Below, piece by piece: positions 31,923 through 43,718 of a stretch of 64,000 nt of DNA. This DNA is from Flavobacterium geliluteum (GTDB taxonomy: Bacteria > Bacteroidota > Bacteroidia > Flavobacteriales > Flavobacteriaceae): assembly GCF_017948595.1 (NCBI RefSeq), contig NZ_JAGFBV010000014.1, positions 1 to 64,000 of the forward strand, written 5' to 3'. A program made the translations under genes and the position numbers. Position 1 is the first letter of the stretch; every line of letters starts with the position of its first letter. A model generated the notes under the pieces. That model made no database searches and was not told the DNA's origin. It saw only the letters and a program-made list of their open reading frames with translations.

Positions 31923-32723
31923 ATGAAACAATTTCTTGATCAGCTGGGGACTTTACATTCTTTTGAGACTGCTCCAACTCGTATCATCTCGTTGGTACCT
32001 TCGCAAACCGAATTATTATACGATTTAGGTTTAGAAGAAAAAATAGTGGGAATTACCAAATTTTGTGTACATCCTTATCATTTAAAGGCTACCAAAAAAG
32101 TAGTTGGCGGTACCAAAAAGATTCATTTTGAAAAGATAAAATTATTGCAACCTGATATTATCATTTGTAATAAAGAAGAAAATACCCAGGAAATAGTGGC
32201 TCAATTGAGTATGATTTGCCCCGTTTGGGTCACCAATATTGTTACGATCGAAGATAATTTTCAGATGATTCATGATTTTGGTCAACTCTTCAATTATAGA
32301 ACCGAGGCCCAAAAATGGAACGACAAGTTGACTTTCGCTTTAAGCGATTTTAAAAAATACATTCAGGATATTCCACAAAAAAAAGCGGCTTACTTTATCT
32401 GGAAAAATCCTTATATGGTGGCCGGAAAAGAGACTTATATTAATGAATTATTAAAGCTGAATCATTTTGAGAATATTTATGAGGAGCAAGGCCGTTATCC
32501 CGAAGTTGAACTCAAAAAAATGCGTTTAGAAGGTGATCCTGATTTGGTTTTACTTTCTTCAGAACCATATCCTTTCAAAGAAGAAGATGCTTTTGAGATT
32601 GGTCGTTTTACCCATCATGCCAAAACTATTTTTGTTGATGGTGAAATGTTTTCCTGGCACGGAAGCCGACTGTTAAAGGCTTTTCCGTATTTTAAATTAC
32701 TTCATGAGAGATTAAAAAAATAG
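31923..32723 (+). CDS. TroA/BtuF-like substrate-binding protein
   Basis: 266 residues, helical-backbone metal receptor fold. TRIISLVPSQTELLYDLGLE at the start and VGITKFCVHPYHLK are typical of BtuF/FhuD-type binding proteins (cobalamin, siderophores, haem). ADPDLVLLSSEPYPFKEED-like C-terminal lobe motifs follow. It lacks a signal peptide, which is unusual for a periplasmic binding protein. Cytoplasmic homologues annotated as cobalamin-binding exist in Bacteroidota. No permease or ATPase gene is adjacent. Ligand unknown. Confidence 0.8.
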   Translation: MKQFLDQLGTLHSFETAPTRIISLVPSQTELLYDLGLEEKIVGITKFCVHPYHLKATKKVVGGTKKIHFEKIKLLQPDIIICNKEENTQEIVAQLSMICPVWVTNIVTIEDNFQMIHDFGQLFNYRTEAQKWNDKLTFALSDFKKYIQDIPQKKAAYFIWKNPYMVAGKETYINELLKLNHFENIYEEQGRYPEVELKKMRLEGDPDLVLLSSEPYPFKEEDAFEIGRFTHHAKTIFVDGEMFSWHGSRLLKAFPYFKLLHERLKK

Positions 32724-32815
32724 TTTTACTACAAAAATCACCTTTTTAATTTTTCAATTCTTAAGAAATATGTGTTGTAAAACCCAAAGTGAAGCAAAAA
32801 ATAGTACCAAAAAAA

Positions 32816-32842
32816 ATGCCGGCATCTCGAAGAAGCCGGCAT
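32816..32842. terminator. GC-rich hairpin, terminator-like on the minus strand
   Basis: ATGCCGGC pairs perfectly with GCCGGCAT. The A-run on its left gives a T-run only on the minus strand, where no gene reads into it from the right. It may still end the binding-protein transcript. The rest of 32724-33166 is the katG upstream region. Confidence 0.5.
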
Positions 32843-33066
32843 CATTTAACTAACCAAAACCAAAATAATAAATAACCAGTTTATTACCTTACAAAGGTCT
32901 TATATATCTATATGTTTTGTTGTTAATGTTTTGTTATTACTTTGTTGGGCATAAGTTAAGATTTAAGAAGTGATCATTTTACCTTTTATTGAATGTTTCA
33001 TAATTTTTGGCTATTAAAATATAAAAACAATCAATTTTGTTTATTGAAATAACAGTTATTTGTTTG

Positions 33067-33074
33067 TATATTTG
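33067..33074 (+). promoter_or_regulatory. Candidate -7 element for katG
   Basis: TATATTTG matches TAnnTTTG, about 92 bases before the ATG, implying a long 5' leader. No OxyR-like site was identified by eye. Confidence 0.4.
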
Positions 33075-33127
33075 ATAAAACGTTAAATATCAAGGAAATG
33101 TGATTTTTATGAAAAATTGCGATTTAA

Positions 33128-35359
<2,232 letters not shown>

Positions 35360-35393
35360 GCAGAGACTTAAAGAAGCAAATAGCTTTTAACTC

Positions 35394-35430
35394 AAAAACC
35401 CGACAGATCTTTAAAAATCTGTCGGGTTTT
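35394..35430. terminator. katG/purU bidirectional terminator
   Basis: ACCCGACAGAT pairs with ATCTGTCGGGT around an 8-nt loop, with A-rich and T-rich flanks. It separates convergent katG and purU. Similar hairpins occur at 57322-57354 and in a decayed form near 47275-47305. Confidence 0.85.
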
Positions 35431-35458
35431 ATTTTTTAAGCTTTATAAAAAAATAAAA

Positions 35459-36313
35459 CTACGAAAAAACCACTGTTTTATTTCCATATACCATCGTTTT
35501 GCGTTCGGCATGCAGTTTTATCGCTCTTGCCAAAACAATACGCTCCAAATCACGGCCTTTCATAATAAAATCATCAACAGAATGTATGTGCGAAACCCTT
35601 GCAATATCCTGCTCAATAATTGGTCCTTCATCTAATTCTTCTGTAACATAATGACTGGTTGCACCAATAATTTTTACCCCTCTTTTAAAAGCCGAATGAT
35701 ACGGTTTTGCGCCAGGAAAAGCAGGTAAAAAAGAATGATGAATATTGATAATTTTATTTTCGTAAAGCGAAATCAAATTAGGAGTAATGATTTGCATATA
35801 GCGCGCCAAAACGATAAAATTAATCTGAAATCTTTTCAGCAATTCAATTTGATGTTTTTCGCCTTCTTCTTTATTGTCTTTTGTAAAAGGAACACAGTGA
35901 AACGGAATATCAAATCGTTCTGCTATCGATCGTAAATCGTTGTGATTGCTGATAATCAACGGAATATCAACATTTAGTTCTCCTGCGCTGTAACGTCCTA
36001 AAATATCAAACAAACAATGATCATATTTTGAGACAAATAACGCCATTTTAGGCTTCTGTTCCTGATTGTACAAATCCCATGACATCTCAAAATCGGTGGC
36101 AATAGTTTGTTCAAAATCGGTTTTTAAATTTTCAATCGTAATGCGATGATTGGTTAATTCACATTCCAATCGCATAAAAAACACATTTTGATCCAGTTCA
36201 ACATGTTGGTCGATATAGGTAATATTTCCTTCTACTTTTGCAATAAAAGTTGTTACTGCCGCAATAATTCCCTTTTGGTCTCTACAATGAATCAGAATGG
36301 TTATTTTTTGCAT
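35459..36313 (-). CDS. purU: Formyltetrahydrofolate deformylase
   Basis: Hydrolyses 10-formyl-THF to THF and formate, balancing one-carbon pools and supplying formate to PurT. 284 residues: an N-terminal ACT domain (KITILIHCRDQKGIIAAVTTF) and a C-terminal formyltransferase fold with NIHHSFLPAFPGAKPY, whose Asn/His and the later Asp in EELDEGPIIEQDI form the catalytic set. KIIGATSHYV is conserved. Monocistronic, convergent with katG. Confidence 0.95.
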   Translation of the reverse strand: MQKITILIHCRDQKGIIAAVTTFIAKVEGNITYIDQHVELDQNVFFMRLECELTNHRITIENLKTDFEQTIATDFEMSWDLYNQEQKPKMALFVSKYDHCLFDILGRYSAGELNVDIPLIISNHNDLRSIAERFDIPFHCVPFTKDNKEEGEKHQIELLKRFQINFIVLARYMQIITPNLISLYENKIINIHHSFLPAFPGAKPYHSAFKRGVKIIGATSHYVTEELDEGPIIEQDIARVSHIHSVDDFIMKGRDLERIVLARAIKLHAERKTMVYGNKTVVFS

Positions 36314-36418
36314 TTCGATATAGTGTTTAATCGGTTAATCATTTCATTTGTTTAATCGAAAATTGCTAGAATTTTTAGTGATTATGCGGTCAAACAATTA
36401 ACCGATTAAACATAATTT

Positions 36419-37138
36419 TTATTTTTTGTCCTGCATTGCAAAAACACTTTTCAACAAAGGAGATGTTCTCGCACTAATATTGGTTCTAATTTCTTTTTCT
36501 TCAACTGCAATCATTTTAAAAACGCCCACCAAGGCTTGGTTGGTGGTGTAATCTGTCAAATCTGGATTTACTTTTTTTACTAACGGAATCGTGTTGTACT
36601 TCGTTATAATTTTGGTCCAAACCACATCGGCACCTACTTTTTCAAAAGAACTTTTTATCACAGGATTAAACTTGCTGTACAAAGAAGTTGTAGTGCTGCC
36701 TTGCAAATAGGTCGTTGCGGCGCTGTCATTTCCTAGTAAAATATTCTTAGCATCTTTAAAAGACATGTTTTTTACTGCCGAAACAAATATAGGTGTCGCT
36801 TCTTTTACAGCATCTTCAGCAGCACGATTTAGCACTTTTATTCCCTCGTCTGCAAGTGAGCTCAGACCTATTTTTCTCAAAGTAGCATCTACTTTTTGCA
36901 ACTCCGCAGGCATCAAAATTTTTACCGCTTCATTTTTATAAAAACCGTCCTCAGCGGTCAGTTTACTCACCTGCACCGTAATTCCTTTGTTCAGCGCTTC
37001 TTTAAGCCCCGATGCAATATCCACTCCGCCCATACCTGGTATTTGCGAGGTAATTTGAGGCAACTGATTCAATATTTTCGGCATTTGTGCGCATGATGTT
37101 AACGAAAATGCGAGCATAACTATTACTAATTTTTTCAT
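36419..37138 (-). CDS. DUF4197 lipoprotein
   Basis: 239 residues from the ATG at 37138. An upstream in-frame ATG at 37165 would spoil the lipoprotein signal, so I choose MKKLVIVMLAFSLTSC16. The mature protein contains GLKEALNKGITVQVSKLTAEDGFYKN and later SAVKNMSFKDAKNILLGNDSAATTYL, the DUF4197 signature. The family is helical and periplasmic, of unknown function. Not in an operon. Confidence 0.88.
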   Translation of the reverse strand: MKKLVIVMLAFSLTSCAQMPKILNQLPQITSQIPGMGGVDIASGLKEALNKGITVQVSKLTAEDGFYKNEAVKILMPAELQKVDATLRKIGLSSLADEGIKVLNRAAEDAVKEATPIFVSAVKNMSFKDAKNILLGNDSAATTYLQGSTTTSLYSKFNPVIKSSFEKVGADVVWTKIITKYNTIPLVKKVNPDLTDYTTNQALVGVFKMIAVEEKEIRTNISARTSPLLKSVFAMQDKK

Positions 37139-37239
37139 GTAAATTGGGGGTTTTATCAAATTCAAAAATACTATTTAATCTACAACCAAACTATTATTTT
37201 CTTTCAGGAGCAGTAACATTTTGTTTCATAAGTAACAAT

Positions 37240-37302
37240 TGTCCCGCTGTCCGCTAAATTCCGCGCAGAAAAAGCGCGGGATATCGCTTCCATCAGGGCT
37301 AG
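37240..37302 (+). repeat. Mosaic hairpin repeat, copy B
   Basis: TCCCGCTGTCCGCT, a variable hairpin (CCGCGC / GCGCGG, 37261-37279), then GATATCGCTTCCATCAGGGC and TAG. The two end blocks match copies A and C; the central hairpin is different and shorter. Confidence 0.8.
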
Positions 37303-37336
37303 ATTAGAGGTTTTGTTATCTATAAGACGTATTGTT

Positions 37337-37756
37337 TTATCTTTTAAGCAAATCAATTTCTTCGTCAGTCGCTTTTACATAAACAGACAATTCGCTGTAT
37401 TTCCATTTTACTTTTTTTGTAGCGACTACAAATAAAATCCCTGTACCTTTTGACCCTTTTATCGGAATTTCTAAATTACAATTTCCTGTATTACCACTCA
37501 CATTGATGCTTCCAGAAGTCATTCCATCAGCTTCAATAGGTTTTCCTAGTTTGTCGATCACAAGTTGGTTGTGCTGCGCAGTATTCATGGCACCTTGATA
37601 GGCATCCGAATTCTCCATCATAGAAGTGACACCAAAGAAAATAGCGCTTATAAACAAACCAATGAGTACTAAAATACTAACACATCCTGTGGGTACAAAC
37701 CATTTCCAGTTCCTGTCCCACCAGCTTTTTTTCGGTTGATAGTGATCGTCGTGCAT
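37337..37756 (-). CDS. Coa1/Tim21-like membrane protein
   Basis: 139 residues. A basic, tryptophan-rich N-terminus (KKSWWDRNWKWFVPTG) and a single transmembrane helix (about 19-42) precede a compact domain with GKPIEADGMTSGSINVSGNTG and IPIKGSKGTGILFVVATKK. This matches the bacterial relatives of cytochrome-oxidase assembly factor Coa1. Function in bacteria is not established. Monocistronic. Confidence 0.82.
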   Translation of the reverse strand: MHDDHYQPKKSWWDRNWKWFVPTGCVSILVLIGLFISAIFFGVTSMMENSDAYQGAMNTAQHNQLVIDKLGKPIEADGMTSGSINVSGNTGNCNLEIPIKGSKGTGILFVVATKKVKWKYSELSVYVKATDEEIDLLKR

Positions 37757-38060
37757 ATTTAAAATAAAAAATTAAAAGAATAATAATTGAAAGATACTAG
37801 TATTCTTCTAAATATAAATTCAAATTTTAGTTTTTTAATTCAAAGTAACATTTTCTTTGCGAAAATAAAGTCCAAGTTCATTCTCTCTGATAAACATCTG
37901 TATAAAAGCTAATTTTACCAGATTTATTTATGATTGTTTTAAATTTTTACCCTTATTTGTAAACTAATAGTTGCTTTTTTTATTAACATACGGTTGTAAA
38001 GAAGATACAAATATTAAAATATTTTGTAAATTGCTCCCTTAAAATTATCATATTCATAAA

Positions 38061-41000
38061 ATGGAACAACAAAAACCATATATTCCTAAAAATAAAGTAA
38101 GAATTGTTACCGCTGCTTCACTTTTTGATGGGCATGATGCAGCTATTAATATCATGCGCCGTATTATTCAGTCAACAGGTGTCGAAGTGATTCATTTGGG
38201 TCACGATCGAAGCGTTGAAGAAGTTGTAAATACTGCTATTCAGGAAGATGCCAATGCAATTGCAATGACTTCTTACCAAGGCGGGCATAACGAATATTTT
38301 AAATATATGTTTGATTTGCTTCACGAAAAAGGAGCGGGGCATATTAAGATTTTTGGCGGAGGCGGAGGCGTAATTCTGCCAAGCGAAATTTCAGAATTGC
38401 ACGAATATGGTATTACTCGAATTTATTCTCCAGATGATGGGCGTTCGATGGGTTTACAAGGGATGATTAACGATTTGGTTGAGCGTTCTGATTACCCTAT
38501 TGGAGATCAGTTAAAAGGAGAACTCGATCATATCGAAGATAAAAATCCTACTGCAATCGCTCGTTTGATATCGGCGGCTGAGAATTTTCCAGAAATTGCA
38601 AAACCAGTTTTTGATAAAATACATACAAATAACGAAGACTCTAAGATTCCTGTTTTGGGTATAACTGGAACAGGTGGAGCAGGAAAATCATCTTTGGTTG
38701 ATGAATTAGTTCGTCGTTTCTTAATCGATTTTCCAGAAAAAACAATCGGATTGATTTCTGTCGATCCTTCTAAGAGAAAAACAGGAGGAGCGCTTTTAGG
38801 AGACAGAATACGAATGAATGCAATCAATAATCCTCGTGTTTACATGCGTTCGTTGGCAACTCGACAGTCAAATTTGGCTTTGTCAAAATATGTAGCCGAA
38901 GCCATTCAGGTTTTAAAAGCTGCAAAATACGATTTGATAATTCTAGAAACTTCGGGAATCGGACAATCAGATACCGAAATAATGGATCACTCAGATGTTT
39001 CTTTGTATGTCATGACGCCCGAATTTGGTGCGGCTACACAACTCGAGAAAATCGATATGCTTGATTTTGCCGATTTGGTGGCGCTGAATAAATTTGATAA
39101 AAGAGGTGCCCTTGACGCCATTCGAGATGTAAAGAAACAATACCAGCGCAATCATAATCTTTGGGATAAAAATCCTGACGAGATGCCTGTTTTCGGAACT
39201 ATAGCTTCTCAGTTTAACGATCCCGGAATGAATACGCTGTACAAAGCGATCATGGATAAGATTGTCGAAAAAACCGCATCTGATTTGCATTCGACCTTTG
39301 AAATTACCCGCGAAATGAGTGAGAAAATATTCGTGATTCCTCCTCATAGAACACGTTATTTATCTGAAATCGCAGAGAGTAACCGGAATTATGATGAAAT
39401 AGCTCTTTCTCAACAAAAAGTAGCACAAAAATTATACGGAATTTTCAAAACCATAGAATCGGTTTCGGGAACACTTCCGCAAATCAATAAAGCAGGAATA
39501 GACGATGCAACTGTTTTACCAAATGGAATTCAGGAACATGATGAAAATAGAATTTTCTTAAATCTTTTACTCAATCAGTTTGATAAAGTAAAAATGGATT
39601 TAGATCCTTACAATTGGGAGATAATTTTAAACTGGGATGAAAAAGTAAATAAATACAAGAATCCAGTTTACAGCTTTAAAGTTCGTGATAAAGAAATTAA
39701 AATTGCGACACATACAGAGAGTTTGTCACACCTGCAAATTCCGAAAATAGCTTTGCCTAAATACGAAGCTTGGGGCGATATTTTACGTTGGAATTTACAA
39801 GAAAATGTTCCAGGAGAATTTCCGTTTGCCTCAGGATTATACCCATTTAAGCGCGAAGGCGAAGATCCGTCAAGAATGTTTGCGGGAGAAGGTGGGCCAG
39901 AAAGAACCAACAAGCGTTTTCATTATGTGAGTGCAGGATTGCCTGCAAAACGACTTTCTACAGCTTTTGACAGTGTGACATTGTACGGAAACGATCCCGA
40001 TGTACGTCCAGATATTTACGGAAAAATTGGTAATGCCGGAGTTTCGATTTGCTGTCTAGATGATGCTAAGAAACTGTATTCAGGTTTTGATCTGGTGCAT
40101 GCTTTGACTTCTGTAAGTATGACAATCAATGGTCCAGCACCAATGTTGTTAGGCTTTTTTATGAATGCTGCTATTGATCAACAATGCGAATATTACATTA
40201 AAAACAATGATTTAGAAAAAGAAGTTGATGATAAAATCAACAAAATATATGCAGAAAAAGGTATTAAACGCCCGAAATACCAAGGCGATTTACCCGAAGG
40301 AAATAATGGTTTAGGATTAATGCTTTTGGGTGTTACAGGAGATCAGGTATTGCCTTTGGATGTTTATAACGAAATAAAAGCCAGAACATTATCTCAGGTT
40401 CGTGGTACCGTTCAGGCAGATATTTTAAAAGAAGATCAGGCACAAAATACCTGTATTTTCTCAACCGAATTTGCTTTGCGATTAATGGGTGACGTTCAGG
40501 AATATTTTATTACCAAAAACGTTCGTAATTTTTACTCAGTTTCAATTTCGGGGTATCATATTGCCGAAGCGGGTGCTAATCCTATCACGCAGTTGGCATT
40601 TACGCTTTCAAATGGTTTCACTTACGTGGAATATTATTTGAGCCGTGGCATGAACATTAACGATTTCGGACCAAATTTATCATTCTTCTTTTCAAATGGA
40701 GTAGATCCGGAATATTCTGTTATTGGTCGTGTGGCACGTAAAATTTGGGCGAAAGCCATGAAAAACAAGTACGGAGCCAACGAAAGAGCTCAAATGTTAA
40801 AATATCATATTCAGACATCTGGTCGTTCTTTGCACGCACAGGAAATTGATTTTAATGATATTAGAACGACTTTACAGGCTTTGTATGCTATTTATGATAA
40901 CTGTAATTCTTTGCATACCAATGCGTATGATGAGGCTATTACAACGCCAACCGAAGAATCGGTGCGTCGTGCCATGGCAATTCAGCTGATTATTAATAAG

Positions 41001-41501
41001 GAATTAGGTCTGGCCAAAAACGAAAATCCAATTCAGGGCTCGTTTATCATCGAAGAATTGACAGATTTGGTTGAAGCTGCTGTTTTACAGGAATTTGACA
41101 GAATTACAGAACGTGGAGGTGTTTTGGGTGCAATGGAAACCATGTACCAGCGTTCTAAAATTCAGGAAGAAAGTTTGTATTACGAAACCTTAAAACACAA
41201 CGGAGATTTCCCAATTGTAGGTGTTAATACATTCTTGAGCTCAAAAGGTTCGCCTACTGTTATCCCTGCTGAGGTTATTCGTGCTACCGAAGAAGAAAAA
41301 CAATATCAGATTACGATGTTGGATAATTTGCATCAATTTCACGAAGCAAAAGTAAACGAGCATTTAAATAAATTACAGGAAGCCGCCATTAAAAACGAAA
41401 ACTTATTCGACCACTTAATGGAAGCGACAAAAGTTTGCTCACTGGGCCAGATTACTTCGGCGTTGTTTGAAGTGGGAGGGCAGTATAGAAGGAATATGTA
41501 A
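38061..41501 (+). CDS. icmF: Fused acyl-CoA mutase with G-protein chaperone (IcmF type)
   Basis: 1146 residues, adenosylcobalamin-dependent, interconverting isobutyryl-CoA and n-butyryl-CoA (or related acyl-CoAs). The N-terminal B12-binding domain (about 12-145) has the lower-ligand motif SLFDGHDAA with His25. A MeaI-type G domain follows, with P-loop [12 protein letters not shown] (200-211). The mutase barrel fills the C-terminal half. The active-site segment reads [12 protein letters not shown], with Phe where methylmalonyl-CoA mutases have Tyr, favouring IcmF over methylmalonyl-CoA mutase. The fused order B12-G-mutase is diagnostic. It stands alone, with a strong terminator. No cobalamin riboswitch seen in the 300-bp leader. 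Confidence 0.93.
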   Translation: MEQQKPYIPKNKVRIVTAASLFDGHDAAINIMRRIIQSTGVEVIHLGHDRSVEEVVNTAIQEDANAIAMTSYQGGHNEYFKYMFDLLHEKGAGHIKIFGGGGGVILPSEISELHEYGITRIYSPDDGRSMGLQGMINDLVERSDYPIGDQLKGELDHIEDKNPTAIARLISAAENFPEIAKPVFDKIHTNNEDSKIPVLGITGTGGAGKSSLVDELVRRFLIDFPEKTIGLISVDPSKRKTGGALLGDRIRMNAINNPRVYMRSLATRQSNLALSKYVAEAIQVLKAAKYDLIILETSGIGQSDTEIMDHSDVSLYVMTPEFGAATQLEKIDMLDFADLVALNKFDKRGALDAIRDVKKQYQRNHNLWDKNPDEMPVFGTIASQFNDPGMNTLYKAIMDKIVEKTASDLHSTFEITREMSEKIFVIPPHRTRYLSEIAESNRNYDEIALSQQKVAQKLYGIFKTIESVSGTLPQINKAGIDDATVLPNGIQEHDENRIFLNLLLNQFDKVKMDLDPYNWEIILNWDEKVNKYKNPVYSFKVRDKEIKIATHTESLSHLQIPKIALPKYEAWGDILRWNLQENVPGEFPFASGLYPFKREGEDPSRMFAGEGGPERTNKRFHYVSAGLPAKRLSTAFDSVTLYGNDPDVRPDIYGKIGNAGVSICCLDDAKKLYSGFDLVHALTSVSMTINGPAPMLLGFFMNAAIDQQCEYYIKNNDLEKEVDDKINKIYAEKGIKRPKYQGDLPEGNNGLGLMLLGVTGDQVLPLDVYNEIKARTLSQVRGTVQADILKEDQAQNTCIFSTEFALRLMGDVQEYFITKNVRNFYSVSISGYHIAEAGANPITQLAFTLSNGFTYVEYYLSRGMNINDFGPNLSFFFSNGVDPEYSVIGRVARKIWAKAMKNKYGANERAQMLKYHIQTSGRSLHAQEIDFNDIRTTLQALYAIYDNCNSLHTNAYDEAITTPTEESVRRAMAIQLIINKELGLAKNENPIQGSFIIEELTDLVEAAVLQEFDRITERGGVLGAMETMYQRSKIQEESLYYETLKHNGDFPIVGVNTFLSSKGSPTVIPAEVIRATEEEKQYQITMLDNLHQFHEAKVNEHLNKLQEAAIKNENLFDHLMEATKVCSLGQITSALFEVGGQYRRNM

Positions 41502-41513
41502 TTATAAAAAACC

Positions 41514-41542
41514 AAAAGCAGCTCATTGAGCTGCTTTTTTTT
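41514..41542 (+). terminator. icmF terminator
   Basis: AAAAGCAGCTC-ATT-GAGCTGC followed by eight T. Perfect stem, 3-nt loop. Confidence 0.9.
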
Positions 41543-41566
41543 GATCTTGAGGCAAAAAATCAATTA

Positions 41567-41953
41567 TTAGCGACGAAAGGCAGGACTTTCGTTTACAGAT
41601 TGCTCTAATTGAACTGTTTTTGATTTTTTGTTTGAAACAAGAATCTCATGTTTAACAACTTTAGTGTTTTCTTTTACTTCTAAAATATAAGTTCCAGTAG
41701 GATAACCTTCTAAACTTAATGTTTTTGAAATTTCTAATTCGTTTACAGCAGAAACTCCTGTGTACAACAAATTATTATTTTCGTCATAAATGGCAAAACT
41801 TGATTTCTCAACGTTGTTTAAAGTAAAGCTAATTACTTTTCCATTTCCGGTTTTTATATACAAGATATAATCCCCTTTTTCACCAAGTGCATAAGTAAAA
41901 GTTGTTGTTAGAAATAAGGCTACAACAAGCCCCAATTTGAAAATTTGTTTCAT
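41567..41953 (-). CDS. Secreted protein, stand-alone sorting-domain-like, paralogue 1
   Basis: 128 residues, signal peptide 1-22 (TTTFTYA). The mature part is one beta-sandwich-like domain: SSFAIYDENNNLLYTGVS, then LSLEGYPTGTYILEVKENTK. It follows the pattern of type IX secretion C-terminal sorting domains (Por_Secre_tail: ...iyd..Gk.v...., l..lp.G.Yfl.v) but without any cargo in front. More diverged than the two copies at 42325 and 43121. Function unknown. Confidence 0.75.
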   Translation of the reverse strand: MKQIFKLGLVVALFLTTTFTYALGEKGDYILYIKTGNGKVISFTLNNVEKSSFAIYDENNNLLYTGVSAVNELEISKTLSLEGYPTGTYILEVKENTKVVKHEILVSNKKSKTVQLEQSVNESPAFRR

Positions 41954-42220
41954 GTTTTTTTAATTTTAAATAATATTGATGGTGCCACAAACATACAAAT
42001 ACAAATTGAATTATTTGCAAAATTAACTCTTTTATGAAGTGTTAAGTTGCAGAATTTTAAGTATTTACATGTTTTGTTTGATATATGTACGTAATTTTTG
42101 ACTTAATGGATGTTTTTTAGCTATTTTTTTTAATGCCTAAAAATCAGATACTTATAAATTATTAAGAATTGGTTTTCAAAAATTTTAGAAATTAGGATTT
42201 TATCAAAAATAAAAGCATAA
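41954..42220. other. Gap between paralogues 1 and 2
   Basis: AT-rich, no gene. It lacks the ~60-bp block shared by the upstream regions of paralogues 2 and 3. Confidence 0.5.
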
Positions 42221-42254
42221 AAAAACAGCTCAATAACCACAAAGAGCTGTTTTT
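42221..42254 (-). terminator. Terminator of paralogue 2
   Basis: AAAAACAGCTC / GAGCTGTTTTT, 12-nt loop. It is duplicated almost exactly at 43018-43051. Confidence 0.8.
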
Positions 42255-42324
42255 AAAACTGTAAAAGTTTTTAACTTTACTAACTATCGAACCTCATTTT
42301 TATACTTTAAAAAAGTATAATTAA

Positions 42325-42735
42325 TTAGCGTACTACTACGCTCGTGTTTTTTGCAGCACTACCTGTTTTGTTAACTGAAGAAATTGCATTAGATGATAAA
42401 ATAGACTTATCATGATTTACCACAATTTCGTGTCTAACTCTTTTTGCATTATCTTCAATTTCTAAGAAGTAAGTTCCTTCTGGAAATTCTTCTAAGCTAA
42501 AAGTTCTCAAAATTCCATCTTTACCTGAAGCATTTTCAGAGTAAATAAGAGTACCGTCTTTTTCGTAGATCGACAAATTTGCCTTTTTTACATTGTTTAA
42601 TGCAAATGTAATTAGCTTTCCATCACTGTTTCTAATTACGTGAAGAGCAAGATCTCCATTACCGTCAATTGCAAAAGCACTAATTCCTGTGAAAAGTACT
42701 CCGCACACTAAACTTAATTTTAACATCTTTTTCAT
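42325..42735 (-). CDS. Secreted protein, stand-alone sorting-domain-like, paralogue 2
   Basis: 136 residues, signal peptide ending SAFA. Mature domain: DLALHVIRNSDGKLITFALNN, ANLSIYEKDGTLIYSENASG, then FSLEEFPEGTYFLEIEDNAK and HEIVVNHDKS. By eye about three-quarters identical to paralogue 3. The fold pattern is that of a sorting domain of the type IX system, but as an independent protein. An arginine ends the chain (SVVVR). Likely cell-surface or periplasmic; role unknown. Gene, terminator and upstream block are all duplicated with paralogue 3. Confidence 0.78.
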   Translation of the reverse strand: MKKMLKLSLVCGVLFTGISAFAIDGNGDLALHVIRNSDGKLITFALNNVKKANLSIYEKDGTLIYSENASGKDGILRTFSLEEFPEGTYFLEIEDNAKRVRHEIVVNHDKSILSSNAISSVNKTGSAAKNTSVVVR

Positions 42736-42775
42736 AACCTTAATTTTTAAATTAATTAGTTCTAATTCTCTGATG

Positions 42776-42783
42776 CTAAATTA
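42776..42783 (-). promoter_or_regulatory. Near-consensus -7 element, paralogue 2
   Basis: TAATTTAG on the minus strand is one base off TAnnTTTG. The same octamer occurs at 43572-43579 for paralogue 3. Confidence 0.35.
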
Positions 42784-42828
42784 CTTCAAGACTTAGTTTT
42801 TAAGCACGTCTCTATTGATGCATTTCGA

Positions 42829-42892
42829 TGCTATATTCTCATTTACGAAACCGTTATAGGTTAAAATTTGAATTATTTTAAATGTTTTTGTT
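42829..42892. repeat. Shared upstream block, copy 1
   Basis: About 50 bases nearly identical to 43623-43676, including ATTCTCATTTACGAAACCG and TTATAGGTTAAAATTTGAA. It lies about 95 bases before paralogue 2. It may be an operator for the nearby AraC regulator or just part of the duplication. Confidence 0.75.
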
Positions 42893-43017
42893 AATTCACT
42901 TACTATTTTTCAAATTTTAAGAAATTGTAAACTTTGATACAGAACATTTTTTTATAAATAAATTTTTACAGATTTATAAGTCAAACTTGGATCAAAATTC
43001 AAAAAAAATAAGCAAAA

Positions 43018-43051
43018 AAAAACAGCTCGAGAACCACCAAGAGCTGTTTTT
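43018..43051 (-). terminator. Terminator of paralogue 3
   Basis: AAAAACAGCTC / GAGCTGTTTTT hairpin, near-copy of 42221-42254. Confidence 0.8.
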
Positions 43052-43120
43052 AAAACAATCACGTTTTAACTTTACTAACTATCTAACCTCATTTTATACT
43101 TTATGAGAGTATAAAACTAC

Positions 43121-43531
43121 TTAACGTACTGCTACGCTAACATTTTTAGCAGAAGAACCTGCTTTATAAACTGCTGAAATTGCTTTGGTTGATAATGTTG
43201 AGATGTCATTATTTACTACAATTTCATGTTTAATTATTTTTTCATTATTTTCAATTTCTAATAAATAAGTTCCTTCCGGAAATTCTTCTAGGCTGAAAGT
43301 TCTTAAAATTCCATCTTTTCCTGAAGCATTTTCAGAATAAATTAGAGTTCCATCCTGATCATAAATTGATAAGTGTGCTTTTGTAATATTGTTCAAAGCA
43401 AAACTAATTAATTTACCATCATTATTTCTTATTACATGAAGAGCAAGATCTCCATTTCCGTCAATTGCAAAAGTACTGGTTCCAGTGAAAAGCACTGCGC
43501 AAAGCAAACTTAATTTTAACATCTTTTTCAT
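43121..43531 (-). CDS. Secreted protein, stand-alone sorting-domain-like, paralogue 3
   Basis: 136 residues, signal peptide ending STFA, same single beta domain as paralogue 2 (DLALHVIRNNDGKLISFALN, AHLSIYDQDGTLIYSENASG, LEEFPEGTYLLEIENNEK). It is divergent from the AraC gene at 43719. The shared ~50-bp block lies between them, so the regulator may control this gene and its copy. The recent tandem duplication includes promoter and terminator. Confidence 0.78.
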   Translation of the reverse strand: MKKMLKLSLLCAVLFTGTSTFAIDGNGDLALHVIRNNDGKLISFALNNITKAHLSIYDQDGTLIYSENASGKDGILRTFSLEEFPEGTYLLEIENNEKIIKHEIVVNNDISTLSTKAISAVYKAGSSAKNVSVAVR

Positions 43532-43622
43532 GACTTAAATTTTTAAGATTAATAGTTCTAATTCTCTGATGCTAAATTACCTTAATAAAAATGTGTTTTT
43601 CGCAACTCTATTGACTAATTTC

Positions 43623-43685
43623 TATGCTGTATTCTCATTTACGAAACCGTTATAGGTTAAAATTTGAATTATTTTAGGTGTTTTT
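43623..43685. promoter_or_regulatory. Shared upstream block, copy 2 (AraC intergenic region)
   Basis: Same block as 42829-42892, here between divergent paralogue 3 and the AraC gene (start 43719). Candidate binding site for that regulator; inferred from position and conservation only. Confidence 0.45.
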
Positions 43686-43718
43686 GTTAAATTTGCTATT
43701 ATTTTTCAAACAATTCAA

